Counted from the stretch's first letter, positions 1-9,055 are shown. The stretch is DNA of 15,550 nt from an uncultured Chloroflexota bacterium (GCA_902795255.1 CADBKS010000050.1:1-15550), one strand, 5' to 3'. Numbers and translations: made by a program. Notes: a model not told the origin generated them from the sequence alone.

Positions 1-1
1 C

Positions 2-3000
2 CCCTTCGCCTCCAGCTGTGTCTTCCGACTGGCCTCCTTCAGCCATCGGCTCGAAGACAGGTTCGATTGTGACCGCTTTATCCGTCACAGCCAGCTCAGC
101 GGACTGGTGCAGCGTACCGGAAAGATCCAGCCAGAGCGCGGGACGCACCGCGCCGTAGGAATTGCTGACATCGTGGCCATAGTCGTTTACGGGACCGTCA
201 TTATTGACACGCGCAGCAAGAATCTGATCATTGCCGGGTGACCGAAGCCACCACTGGCAGTTACCATCACTAAATGCACGTGCGCCGTGGGATTCAGCAT
301 ATTTTGTCGGGGCAGCCTGCCGCTCTGCATCAGAGGAGAAATAACGTTCCGCCTCATTAATGCTCAGCAAAAAGACCCGATCCGAAGTGTTGTTTCCAGG
401 ATCCGTATCGAAATCCGGGTTTTTATCGGCACTGACGGTCACTTCCGGGATCAGCATTTGCTCTTCCAAACGGAATGCCTCATTCAGGAACGTTCCGTTC
501 AGCCATGCACGGAGAGAGGAACTTTCCCAGGTGACATCGGTCAATTCGGTGTTATACGGTTGATTGTCCAGTGCGAACCGGCTCAGCAGCAGGGCCCGGC
601 CGTTCTGAACGTCCAGCACCTGCCATTCGATCGGGTCCGGACCAGCCGCTGCATCCTGTTCATATTGGCCGAACCAGACCTTGTCCCCGGCGCTCACTTC
701 CGTCACCGGGATATCCGACTGCTCTTCTACGAGCTGAACCGCGCTTTCTGTGATCCAGCCGGTCACGCCGGCAGCGGTCGTCACCTTCAACCATCCGTTT
801 TGATTTTCGCCGGAATATGACAGGTCCTGGCCCGTCCGGACCGCGAGCATGACATCCGCGTTATTTGAAGGAGCATTCCGCAGCAGGAAATCCGTCCGGA
901 CGACCGTGTTCGTCACGATCTTTTCCGCCCTGACGGACAGCAAAGCTCCGGTACCGGCTTCCGATCCGGCTTCCGCGCCGGAAGCATCTTCCCGAATCTC
1001 CAGCCGGACCGCCGGGCGGACCGCGATCTTTGTTCCGCTGCCCGACAGTACAAAGGCATAGTCATAACCGACATAATTACCGCGGGTGCTGACAGAACCG
1101 CCGTGATTCACATAGGCGGCGAAGCTGCTGTCAGAGCCGGGCCCGCGCAGCCACCAGGGCGACATACCGGTCTCGCCGTGAACATAGGCCCCGTTCTCCG
1201 CGGCAAACGGACTCGCGCTGCACAGCCGGTCCGTGTTTTCCGGGAAAAATCCGTCTGCTTCCTCAGGACTGAGCAGGAAGACGAAGTCTTCCGTATCGTT
1301 TCCGCCGGACGCCCCGGAGGAAGGATTGTCCACATTCGTAAGTGCGGAGCGGATGATCCGGCTCTTTTCGGCATCACTGAAAGCGGCATCATAGAACGCC
1401 CCGTTTAGCCAGGCGCGGAGGGAGCAGTTTTCCCAGGTCGTCCCGGAAGAGGTGCTGTCATTATACGTCACCGCGTCCAGGGCATACCGGCTCAGCAACA
1501 GGAGCGATCCGTCCTCCGTGCCAAGGACCAGCCACTCGACCGGTTCCGGACCGTTTTCCATGTCAGCATCCTGTTCGTAATGGCCGAAGAGGATCCTGTC
1601 CCCGGCAGCCAGTTCCGACGGGCTGACCTGTGCTGTCTCATAATCAATGCTGAGCGAAGAACTTTTCACCCAGCCGGCTGAACCGTCCGCGGCAGTGACT
1701 TTCAGCCATTGGCCGGAAGCCTCACCGGTCAGCGAAACCGGACTGTCTTTGCGGATGGTGATCAACGCAACCCCGCCAGGCGAGGCAGAACTGCGCAGCA
1801 GGATATCCTCCCGCGCGGCAGCGGTCCCGGCGGTGCCGAGCACCTTCATCAGCATCCTGTCCGCCCCTTCGGCGGTGCCGGTTTCAGCCGTTTGGGATGC
1901 CCCGACCACCTCAGCGGTCAGCAGCCAGAAAGCCGGACGGACCGCGACATTTTTCTCGTTGACATATTTTCCGTATTTCTGGAACGAACCCCAATCATCA
2001 ATATAAGCAGCGGTATTTCCGGCAGCGCCCGGGGTCCGGAGCCACCAGGAGGCCAGCCCGTTCGTATTCCGTCTGTACACCCCGTTCGTCCGCGCGAACG
2101 CCGTCGGCACACCGGTCCGGTCGCGGTCGGACAGATACTGTTCCGCTTCCGCGAGATCCGGAATAAAGATCCGGTCTTCCACATCATTCCCGCCGGAAAG
2201 GCCGGAATCCGGATTCGCGGCGCTGCCGTGAGTCACGGAAGCGATCCGTTCCTGTTCCGCCTCACTGAAGGTACCTGTCAAAAATTCGCCGTTCAGCCAT
2301 TCACGGAGCGTACTGGTCTCCCAGGTGACATTTACAGCCGATTCGTGATAGGGTTTTGCTTCCAGCGCGGACCGGCTGATGACCAGCAGCCGTCCGTCCT
2401 CTTCCGCAAGAACCTGCCATTCAACGGCTTCCTTCCCGTTGTTGAGGTTCCCGTCCTGTTCGTAATATCCGTATTCGAAGATATCCCCGACCCGCAGCGA
2501 ATCAAAGGGGACCTGCCCGGCACTCCGCTGATAATTCAGAAACGTATCAAAGACCCAGGCGGTCTGTCCGTAATCCGTGCGGATATGGACCCATCGGCTG
2601 TTCCCGCTTTCGGTCCGGACCGCATATTTTCCCTTTGCGAGGATACCGATCGAATTCGGAGCGCCGGAGGAATTATAGGAAAAGACCGGCGACCCCCAGA
2701 GCAGCACATCTTCCGCCGCGGTAAACCCCGTCGTACTGTATGAAACCCTCGTCACGAGATCTTCCGAAGCGGTCACGGCTTCACCGGTTTCCCCCGCGTT
2801 GACCCGGATCCGGTAAGGTTCGGCAGGCTCACCCTGTTCCGTTCCTTTCCAGGCCCGCACCGTAAAGAGCAGCGTCTCGCCAATAAAGCGGTCCGCGATC
2901 TTCCGGGTCAGCTCCCCCGAAACGGAATTTCCGAAGGCCTGCCAGTTGTCCGGATCCGCCGCGGTGCTGTAATAGGCCGTATAACGGTCCGCCTCTTCCA

Positions 3001-6000
3001 GCTCCGTCCAGAGCAGCGTCAGGCGCCGGGTCTCATCCACCGAGGCAGAAAGGATGACCGGCACCGCGCCCGGCTCCGCGGAATCGGACCCATACGGTTC
3101 CGCGCCCAGCGTGAATGCGGCCGTCTCGCTGTAAGGGCCGGCGGAACCGTCTGTCTGCGAGGCACGGACCTTGAAATAGACCGTGTCGCCGGGATCACCC
3201 GGAACCGTCACCGTGACGAAGTTGTCGGTCGTTTCGGCCAGGCGGATCATCGGAAGGAAGTTTTCCCGGGTGCTGTAATAAAGGCTGTATTTCGAAGCCC
3301 CTTCCACCGCTGTCCAGCTGACCGTCAGATGTCCTTCCGTATCCGGCTGCACGATCCCGGTGATGACCGGCGCGGCAAGCTGCACACGTTCCGGCACGGC
3401 CGTTTCTTCCGCAGCAGGACGGGCAGCTTCGGGGCGCGCAATGGAGGAAAGATCCATCACCGGCATCTGTTCCGGAGCTCCGCCATACGGATGGAGATTC
3501 AGCCAGAGCGCAGGCCGTACCGCGCAAATCTTCTCCCGGTTCGCCTTATCATATGAAACCGTACCGTTCGCGGCCATATAAGGTGCTTTTGTCTCGTCAT
3601 ATGTTTCATTCTCCGCCACGCGCAGCCACCACGGGTACTGCTTTTGCTCTCTGTCGGTCAGAAGACCTGCACTCAGCGCGTCCCCGGGCAGATAAGTCAG
3701 CGCTTCGTTCGCGCTCAGGATGAAAATATGACTTTCGGACCGGGCTTCGTTTTCACCGTTATAAAGCTGTGCCGGCAGGATCGCGCCGCGGATCAGCTCA
3801 TCAAAGCCCTTCGTGTAATACTCACGGTTCAGGAAGCTGTTCAGAAGAGAATCGGCCCAGCCTTTCTGGCTCGTATAACGGTACTGCTTCAGGATCAGCA
3901 GATCCTTCATGACCAGCAGGGCTTTGTCCGCATCCTTCTGAAGCAGGATCCATTCCGGGGCCTCACCCTCAAATTTCAGGAGCATCGGGTTATACCCCGG
4001 TTCGATACTGCTGCCGAAGCGGACCGTTTCCCCGATATTCATATCCGGGATCCTGTCCGTGAACAGCGCATTTTCTTCGATCAGGGCAGCCAGATCCGCA
4101 TCGGCATTCTCACGCAGGAACCGCATCACCGGCGTATCCAGCCGCTCGGTACGGTTCTCCCGGAATACGGCTTCCAGAATATCATCCCGGCACCCGACAC
4201 CGGCCAGTGCTTCCGAAGCGGCGTCATAATTACCTTCCCGGATCGATCCGCGGACCCCGGCATAGAACGCTTCCAGCACACTCACATCAACGTTCACGGC
4301 GGGACGGATGCCGTTGGTCCTGGCCACTTCCCGCGTGCCGTTGAAGGTCAGCCCTGTCCGCTCCGAATATTCCGGATAAACGCCGCGCGTCTGATCAGCG
4401 CCCTGGGAACGCAGCCAGAAGGGCGCGTCAGCGCTGACCCCGGTGATCTCAGCGCCGTACTTCAGCAGGTCCGGAACGCCGAGGAGAAAGACCTGATCGG
4501 TCGTGGCGGGGGTAACGATCCCGGGCTTTCCGTCTTTGTCATAAGCCGCGCCGTTTCCGAGCCGGGAATCCAGCAGGGCAGCGCGTTCCGGAGAGCTCTC
4601 CGGGAATGCCTCATCCAGGAACGGCCCGTTCAGCCAGGCGCGCAGGTCCGAGCCTTCCCAGGTGGTATACGAACTGTTCACCGAATGGTAAGCTCTTTCA
4701 TCCAGGATCTGCTCACTGAAAAGAAGCATCCGGCCGCTGTCGCTGATGTCCAGCACCGTCCAGCGGATCGGCTCGCCGTTCCACCGCCCGAATTTGAGAA
4801 TATTGCCGGTACGGATCTTCGAATCAGTATACGGATCCCAGAGCACGCCGGACGGATCTTCCGAACGTTCCACCGTTTCGCTTTGTGCCGGGGCCGGCAC
4901 GGTTTCAGCCGGCTGCGCCGGTGCGGACGTGGGTGTCGGAGAAGGCGTCAGCGTCGGGAGGACCGCCGTCGGGGACGGGGTGGCCGTCGGGATGACAACG
5001 GTCGGCGTGGGTGTAAGCGTCGGAGGGACAGATGTCGGAGCTTCCCGATAAGTCTGTGTATACGGATCGGAGCCCAATGTAAAGGAGACAGTCTCACTGA
5101 ACAGGCTCCCGGAGCCGTCCTTCGGGGCCGCACTGACCCGGAAGAAGCGCTCAGCCCCGGCGCCTCCCGGAACGGAGACCGTCAGGGAGTTTTCCCGTGT
5201 TTTCCCGAGCTGGAAGGCGGGTTTGAAGGATTCCTTCGTGCTGTAATACAGCGCGTATTCGGAAACACCGCCCACCGCTGTCCAGCGGACCGTCAGATCC
5301 CCGCCGGATTCCTGTGTGATCGAGATCACTTCCGGTGCCCCGAACGGCAGATCCGCACCCGCCATTTCCGGCGTGGATGTCGGCAGGAACCAGTCGCCTT
5401 CCGTTTCCGCGAGGCGGTCCGCAAGCGTCATGGAACGGTTCCCCATGACCGGCACCGGGTCCGGTTCGGAGTCGAACGGATCCAGATCCAGCCAGAGCGC
5501 CGGTCGGCCTCCGGCAACGTTGGTTTTGTTCGACGAAGCAAAGGAGATCCGGCCGCCGCTGTTGATCAGCGGAGCGTAAGTATTTTTGACCGGGACTTCA
5601 TCGTAAAAGCGCAGCCACCAGGATACCGCACCGGCATCCGGCTTCCCGTTCAGCACAGCGGTCAGATCCGCATCAGAGAGATACGAAAAGGCCTCTTCCG
5701 CGCTCAGGACGAAGATCCGGTCGTCTGTTTCCGGCACGTCCGCACCGTTGTAAAGATGCGTGGTCAGGATCGCGTCCCGTGTGATCTCATCAAAGCCGGT
5801 TTTGTAAAACGTGCCGTTCAGATAGGTCCGCAGAGAAGACTTGCTCCAGTTTCTCTCACCGGTAGTGCGGGAACGCTGCAGCAGCATGACATCCTTCATG
5901 ACAAAGAGCGCTTTTTCGGCATCCTTTTCCAGCAGGATCCATTCCGGAGCCGGACCTTTAAACTTCGAGCCGGTTTTGACTGACTGGTCATAGCCGATGC

Positions 6001-8947
6001 CGAACCGCATGGTGTCCCCCACCTGTGCGTTCTGCAAAGTATCCGTAAACAGCGCGATCGTCCGGATCTCAGCGCATGTGTTCTCATCCTCATATTCAAG
6101 CAGGAAACGCATGACCGGCGAATCGATGCTTTCGCCCCGGTGCTCCGCGTAAAGGGCATCCAGGATATCCTTCCAGTGTTCCAGACCGGAGAGCCGGTCC
6201 GCCGCGCCGGCATAATCACCGGCACGTAGCAGTGAGCAGCCTTCCTGATAGAGGGCTTTCAGTCCGGAAGCGGAGATCACGGCCGCGGGACGGATCCCCC
6301 GGACTTTGGCGACCTCTGAATTGTCGATGAATGAAAGCCGCCCATCCGAAGAAAGGGATGTGTAAACGCCGCGCGTACGGTCAACGCCCTGCGAACGGAG
6401 CCAGTAACCGTCAGCAGAATCGCCCGCCTCTGCCAGAATGTCCCGATAGCGCAGCATCTCCGGGACACTGAGCAGGAAGATCGTATCTTCGGTGGAAGAC
6501 GTCACATATCCCGCTCTGCCGGCCGCGTCATAGGAACCGCCGTTTTCAAGTCTCAGCGGTGAAAGGATGCCGCGGTACGGAGAAGATGCCGGGAAGACCG
6601 CATCCAGGAACTCCCCGTTCAGCTGCTTCCGCAGTCCGGAGCTTTCCCACTCCGTATACATGCTGTTCACCGGGTTGTACGCTGCCGTATCCAGCACCTT
6701 CTCGCTGAGCAGCAGCAGTTTGCCGTCCGCCATGGCATCCAGGACGATCCAGCTGACCGTACTGCCGTCATAGCTTCCGAGCCGGACGATATACCCCGGC
6801 AGGATCTCCGGATCCGTCAGGGGGCTCCAGACATGGCCGGCAGGATAGACCGCCGGAACCTCCGGAGCGGTTCCGGGGACCGGTTCCGCTTCATCCGGAG
6901 CCGGCGTCGGGGAAGGCGTCAGGGACGGAACGGGCGAAGGAGACGGGGTAGGCGTCACCGTCGGCGCCGCTGCCGTTTCGGTCAGGGACTGTTCGGTCTG
7001 ACGCAGCTGCGCGTCAGCCGTCTGTGTCATCTGTTCAGCGGCGGCAGCCGTTTGGGCGGCCTGTTCAGTCTGACGCTGCTGTTCTTCAAGCAGGGCCATC
7101 GCGTCGGCCGTCTGCGTCATGTGCTCCGCGGCGGCAGCCGTTTGTGCGGCCTGTTCGGTATGACGCTGCTGTTCTTCAACCAAGGCCATCGCGTCGGCCG
7201 TCTGTGTCATCTGCTCCGCGGCGGCAGCCGTTTGGGCCGCCTGCTCGGTCTGACGCTGCTGCGCCTCAAGTGCAGCCATCGCGTCGGCCGTCTGTGTCAT
7301 CTGTTCCGCGGCGGCCGTTTGGGCGGCCTGTTCGGTCTGTGTCTGCTGCGCATCGAGCGTTCCGAGCGCGTCAGCGGTTTTTGTCATCTGCTCTGCGGCG
7401 GCCGTTTGGGCAGCCTGTTCGGTCTGTGTCTGCCGGGCTTCCATTGTGGCAAGTGCGTCAGCGGTTTGTGTCATGTGTTCCGCGGCGGCAGCCGTTTCGA
7501 CCGCGGCCTGCGCGGTTTCCCGTTCGAATCCTTCAAGAACACTGAGGGCATCCGCCGTCTGCGTCATCTCTTCCGCGGCGGCCGCCGTCCGGGCCGCTTT
7601 CTCCCGGATCAGCGCGAGCTGTGTTGCCGCGGCCTGATCCGTCTGGCGCTGCAGCGCATCCAGTGCCTCAGCTGTCTGTGTCAGCAGCACATCCGCGGCA
7701 GCCGTCTCCGAAGCGGCGATCTCCGGGCCGGGCAGGACAGGCCGTGTGTCGGTCTGCACCGGTGCAGGGGCCGGGCGGTTGTTTCTGAGCAGCAGAAAAG
7801 CCGCACCTGCACCGATCAGGAGCAGGAGCGGAATGAGCAAAAACAGCAGCCTGTTTCGGGGAGGTGTAGGCGGTGTTGGAGGAATTGGCGGGACGTCCGG
7901 CGGTATTGGCGGTGTTGGCGGTGTTGGCGGTTCAGCCGGTTGGAGAGCGGCTTTCAGAGCGCTGCGGAAGTCCGCGACGTTCTGCCAGCGTTCCTGTTCC
8001 CGGAAGGCGAAGGCTTTCATCACCGCATCGCTGACCGGCTGCGAGACGCCGTACTCCGTCAGCGGGACGGTGTTGTCCTTTGCGGCGCGCATATAGGATT
8101 CCGGGGGGATCTTCCCGGTCAGCAGATAGTAATAGGTGGCGCCGAGCGCGTAAATATCGGAGCGGACCGTCGCGTGGCCGCCGATCTGTTCGATGGGGGT
8201 AAAGCCTTTTTTCTCGACCACAACGGAGCTCATGGTGCTGGCTTCGACTTCAGAACCGTCCGCGGCGGTTTTTTCGACCTTTGCCGCACCGAAATCCAGC
8301 AGGACCGGGTTCCCGTCCTCATCGATCACGATATTATCCGGGGCGATATCCCGGTGCAGGATCCCCTGAGCGTGCACTTTTTCCAGCGCACCCAGTACCG
8401 GATCCAGCAGCGAAATCAGCTCTTCCTCAGGGAACCCGCCCCCGGCGCCACGCTCCCGCATCACACGGCTCAGGGATTTTCCCCTGACGTAGTCCATGAC
8501 AAAGTAAGCCGTGTTGTTCTCACGGAAGATCTGGTAAATATGGACGACATTGGAAAGCTTGCTCAGCTTCGCCAGGACCCGGGCTTCCTTGAAGAACATG
8601 TCCAGGCTTTTGTTGTAGACATCCGCGTCTTTGCTGTTGAGGGGGATCACGCGTGAGGCGTTGGGGCCGCTGATCTCGCCGAACTGGCTGATGATCGAAG
8701 CCCGCGCGACCATCCCGGAGGGATAGAACTCCTTGATCGCGACTTCTTTCTCCAGGTTCAGGTCGAAGCCCTTATAGGTGATGCCGAAGCCGCCTTTGCC
8801 CAGGACCGCGCCAATCTGATAACAGGCACCCAGGACCGTCCCCGGCTCCAATGCCTCAACGATCCGGGAGTTCTCACTTTCGGTATAATGGCAGTCGCAT
8901 TTCCCATTTTCAGGCAGGGGCTTGAAGCAGTACGGGCATCGTTCCAT
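2..8947 (-). CDS. Giant receptor-like Ser/Thr protein kinase with DUF6273/Fn3/SH3b ectodomain (3' end outside window)
   Basis: One frame stays open from the ATG at 8947 to the left edge, giving at least 2982 residues. An in-frame stop lies seven codons upstream of this ATG and no ATG falls between them, so the start is firm although the ribosome binding site is weak. Domains in order: a four-Cys zinc ribbon (C4, C7, C17, C19); a Hanks-type kinase (glycine loop GKGGFG 50-55, Lys72, HRDIAPDN 198-205, DFG 218-220, TPIEQ 250-254), all catalytic residues present; a Pro-rich hinge 340-363; one membrane helix 367-387; 29-30-residue TQTA repeats about 410-655; a Pro/Thr/Ser linker. The ectodomain follows, with seven DUF6273-like modules (conserved Trp at 733, 1003, 1396, 1666, 2177, 2472, 2775), three Fn3-like domains (about 1200-1290, 1855-1947, 1955-2056) and three SH3b-like domains (about 2063-2135, 2367-2433, 2672-2737). 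The last visible residues are acidic and Gly-rich. Topology predicts a cytoplasmic kinase and an outer-surface sensor or adhesin. Kinase activity is well supported; the ligand is unknown. DUF6273 is recognised from memory of the family pattern (EWxVL, WExSxLRxWLN, WWLRSPG, VRPALWL). Confidence 0.93.
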   Translation of the reverse strand, partial: MERCPYCFKPLPENGKCDCHYTESENSRIVEALEPGTVLGACYQIGAVLGKGGFGITYKGFDLNLEKEVAIKEFYPSGMVARASIISQFGEISGPNASRVIPLNSKDADVYNKSLDMFFKEARVLAKLSKLSNVVHIYQIFRENNTAYFVMDYVRGKSLSRVMRERGAGGGFPEEELISLLDPVLGALEKVHAQGILHRDIAPDNIVIDEDGNPVLLDFGAAKVEKTAADGSEVEASTMSSVVVEKKGFTPIEQIGGHATVRSDIYALGATYYYLLTGKIPPESYMRAAKDNTVPLTEYGVSQPVSDAVMKAFAFREQERWQNVADFRSALKAALQPAEPPTPPTPPIPPDVPPIPPTPPTPPRNRLLFLLIPLLLLIGAGAAFLLLRNNRPAPAPVQTDTRPVLPGPEIAASETAAADVLLTQTAEALDALQRQTDQAAATQLALIREKAARTAAAAEEMTQTADALSVLEGFERETAQAAVETAAAAEHMTQTADALATMEARQTQTEQAAQTAAAEQMTKTADALGTLDAQQTQTEQAAQTAAAEQMTQTADAMAALEAQQRQTEQAAQTAAAAEQMTQTADAMALVEEQQRHTEQAAQTAAAAEHMTQTADAMALLEEQQRQTEQAAQTAAAAEQMTQTADAQLRQTEQSLTETAAAPTVTPTPSPSPVPSLTPSPTPAPDEAEPVPGTAPEVPAVYPAGHVWSPLTDPEILPGYIVRLGSYDGSTVSWIVLDAMADGKLLLLSEKVLDTAAYNPVNSMYTEWESSGLRKQLNGEFLDAVFPASSPYRGILSPLRLENGGSYDAAGRAGYVTSSTEDTIFLLSVPEMLRYRDILAEAGDSADGYWLRSQGVDRTRGVYTSLSSDGRLSFIDNSEVAKVRGIRPAAVISASGLKALYQEGCSLLRAGDYAGAADRLSGLEHWKDILDALYAEHRGESIDSPVMRFLLEYEDENTCAEIRTIALFTDTLQNAQVGDTMRFGIGYDQSVKTGSKFKGPAPEWILLEKDAEKALFVMKDVMLLQRSRTTGERNWSKSSLRTYLNGTFYKTGFDEITRDAILTTHLYNGADVPETDDRIFVLSAEEAFSYLSDADLTAVLNGKPDAGAVSWWLRFYDEVPVKNTYAPLINSGGRISFASSNKTNVAGGRPALWLDLDPFDSEPDPVPVMGNRSMTLADRLAETEGDWFLPTSTPEMAGADLPFGAPEVISITQESGGDLTVRWTAVGGVSEYALYYSTKESFKPAFQLGKTRENSLTVSVPGGAGAERFFRVSAAPKDGSGSLFSETVSFTLGSDPYTQTYREAPTSVPPTLTPTPTVVIPTATPSPTAVLPTLTPSPTPTSAPAQPAETVPAPAQSETVERSEDPSGVLWDPYTDSKIRTGNILKFGRWNGEPIRWTVLDISDSGRMLLFSEQILDERAYHSVNSSYTTWEGSDLRAWLNGPFLDEAFPESSPERAALLDSRLGNGAAYDKDGKPGIVTPATTDQVFLLGVPDLLKYGAEITGVSADAPFWLRSQGADQTRGVYPEYSERTGLTFNGTREVARTNGIRPAVNVDVSVLEAFYAGVRGSIREGNYDAASEALAGVGCRDDILEAVFRENRTERLDTPVMRFLRENADADLAALIEENALFTDRIPDMNIGETVRFGSSIEPGYNPMLLKFEGEAPEWILLQKDADKALLVMKDLLILKQYRYTSQKGWADSLLNSFLNREYYTKGFDELIRGAILPAQLYNGENEARSESHIFILSANEALTYLPGDALSAGLLTDREQKQYPWWLRVAENETYDETKAPYMAANGTVSYDKANREKICAVRPALWLNLHPYGGAPEQMPVMDLSSIARPEAARPAAEETAVPERVQLAAPVITGIVQPDTEGHLTVSWTAVEGASKYSLYYSTRENFLPMIRLAETTDNFVTVTVPGDPGDTVYFKVRASQTDGSAGPYSETAAFTLGAEPYGSDSAEPGAVPVILSASVDETRRLTLLWTELEEADRYTAYYSTAADPDNWQAFGNSVSGELTRKIADRFIGETLLFTVRAWKGTEQGEPAEPYRIRVNAGETGEAVTASEDLVTRVSYSTTGFTAAEDVLLWGSPVFSYNSSGAPNSIGILAKGKYAVRTESGNSRWVHIRTDYGQTAWVFDTFLNYQRSAGQVPFDSLRVGDIFEYGYYEQDGNLNNGKEAVEWQVLAEEDGRLLVISRSALEAKPYHESAVNVTWETSTLREWLNGEFLTGTFSEAEQERIASVTHGSAANPDSGLSGGNDVEDRIFIPDLAEAEQYLSDRDRTGVPTAFARTNGVYRRNTNGLASWWLRTPGAAGNTAAYIDDWGSFQKYGKYVNEKNVAVRPAFWLLTAEVVGASQTAETGTAEGADRMLMKVLGTAGTAAAREDILLRSSASPGGVALITIRKDSPVSLTGEASGQWLKVTAADGSAGWVKSSSLSIDYETAQVSPSELAAGDRILFGHYEQDADMENGPEPVEWLVLGTEDGSLLLLSRYALDAVTYNDSTSSGTTWENCSLRAWLNGAFYDAAFSDAEKSRIIRSALTNVDNPSSGASGGNDTEDFVFLLSPEEADGFFPENTDRLCSASPFAAENGAYVHGETGMSPWWLRGPGSDSSFAAYVNHGGSVSTRGNYVGYDYAFVLSGSGTKIAVRPAVRLEIREDASGAEAGSEAGTGALLSVRAEKIVTNTVVRTDFLLRNAPSNNADVMLAVRTGQDLSYSGENQNGWLKVTTAAGVTGWITESAVQLVEEQSDIPVTEVSAGDKVWFGQYEQDAAAGPDPIEWQVLDVQNGRALLLSRFALDNQPYNTELTDVTWESSSLRAWLNGTFLNEAFRLEEQMLIPEVTVSADKNPDFDTDPGNNTSDRVFLLSINEAERYFSSDAERQAAPTKYAESHGARAFSDGNCQWWLRSPGNDQILAARVNNDGPVNDYGHDVSNSYGAVRPALWLDLSGTLHQSAELAVTDKAVTIEPVFEPMAEGGQSEDTAGGEG
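130..2760 (-). repeat. Three SH3b-DUF6273 modules of about 300 residues
   Basis: The C-terminal part of the visible protein is built from three repeats, each an SH3b-like domain (pattern WLKVTxxxGxxGWV) followed by a canonical DUF6273. The DUF6273 key Trp residues are at 2177, 2472 and 2775, giving spacings of 295 and 303 residues. SH3b domains in other bacteria often bind cell-wall peptides, so these modules may hold the ectodomain to peptidoglycan; that role is an inference. Confidence 0.7.
3110..4850 (-). repeat. Duplicated ectodomain block, copy 2
   Basis: Residues about 1367-1947 repeat the order of copy 1: DUF6273, TPR-like hairpin, DUF6273 variant, Fn3. Matching tryptophans fall at 1370, 1396 and 1666, each exactly 663 residues after its partner. 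The Fn3 Trp is at 1878, an offset of 656, so about seven residues were lost between the last DUF6273 and Fn3. The constant spacing over nearly 300 residues shows a duplication of about 2 kb rather than separate domain gains. Confidence 0.75.
5078..6850 (-). repeat. Duplicated ectodomain block, copy 1 (DUF6273, TPR-like, DUF6273 variant, Fn3)
   Basis: Residues about 700-1290 of the giant kinase form a block that recurs about 660 residues later. Landmark tryptophans are at 707, 733 and 1003, with the Fn3 Trp at 1222. Between the two DUF6273-like modules lies a short helical segment around 890-930 (motif AGDYAGAADRL) resembling a tetratricopeptide hairpin. The second module is a variant: it has PEWILLEKD and WWLR but lacks the usual WLRSPG. 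Confidence 0.75.
6961..7720 (-). repeat. In-gene tandem repeat, 87-90 bp period, encoding a TQTA stalk
   Basis: Near-identical blocks recur inside the giant kinase gene. The plus-strand marker GCGGCAGCCG sits at 7041, 7131 and 7221 (period 90), followed by 87-bp units towards 7400 and more diverged units to about 7700. Each unit encodes 29 or 30 residues with the pattern AEQMTQTADAMA, LLEEQQRQT, EQAAQTAA. The composition (Ala, Gln, Thr, Glu, with no Pro or Gly) suggests a long helix or coiled coil acting as a stalk just outside the membrane. The 87/90 alternation is a single-codon indel in the Ala run, so the frame is kept. Confidence 0.85.
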
Positions 8948-9017
8948 TGCGTGCAGGCGTATTTTTTACCGGAATTTCGCTTTCGGATGAATGATCTCAG
9001 GTTTAAAAACAGCCAAT

Positions 9018-9044
9018 GGCATACCCTGTACTCCGGTGTATGCC
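9018..9044. promoter_or_regulatory. Inverted repeat in the leader of the giant kinase
   Basis: GGCATAC (9018-9024) and GTATGCC (9038-9044) are perfect 7-base inverted repeats separated by 13 bases. In the minus-strand leader they would form a hairpin near the 5' end of the mRNA. They overlap the 9040-9051 palindrome. Confidence 0.35.
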
Positions 9045-9051
9045 GCGGCAT
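9040..9051. promoter_or_regulatory. 12-bp perfect palindrome at the predicted start of transcription of the giant kinase
   Basis: ATGCCGCGGCAT is a perfect self-complementary dodecamer lying 5-16 bases downstream of the TATAAT box, over the predicted +1. That position suits a repressor operator. In RNA it could not fold on itself as a normal hairpin because it has no loop. No cognate regulator is proven. Confidence 0.35.
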
Positions 9052-9055
9052 TTGA

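Noticed and set aside
130..1000. Diversity-generating retroelement variable region in the last DUF6273 modules
   Set aside because: The lectin-like ending brought this to mind, but no reverse transcriptase, template repeat or adenine-rich variable codon pattern is seen in the window.
3644..5983. A 779-codon open frame on the plus strand, and similar ones at 6833-8656, 1709-2743 and 287-820
   Set aside because: They are codon-in-register antisense of the giant kinase frame and arise from its GC-rich codons. Their translations are Arg/Gly/Pro-rich with no domains, while the minus frame has clear domains throughout.
6961..7720. Regular repeats resembling a CRISPR array
   Set aside because: The whole 87-90-bp unit is repeated with no unique spacers, the frame is kept, and it encodes a helical protein repeat.
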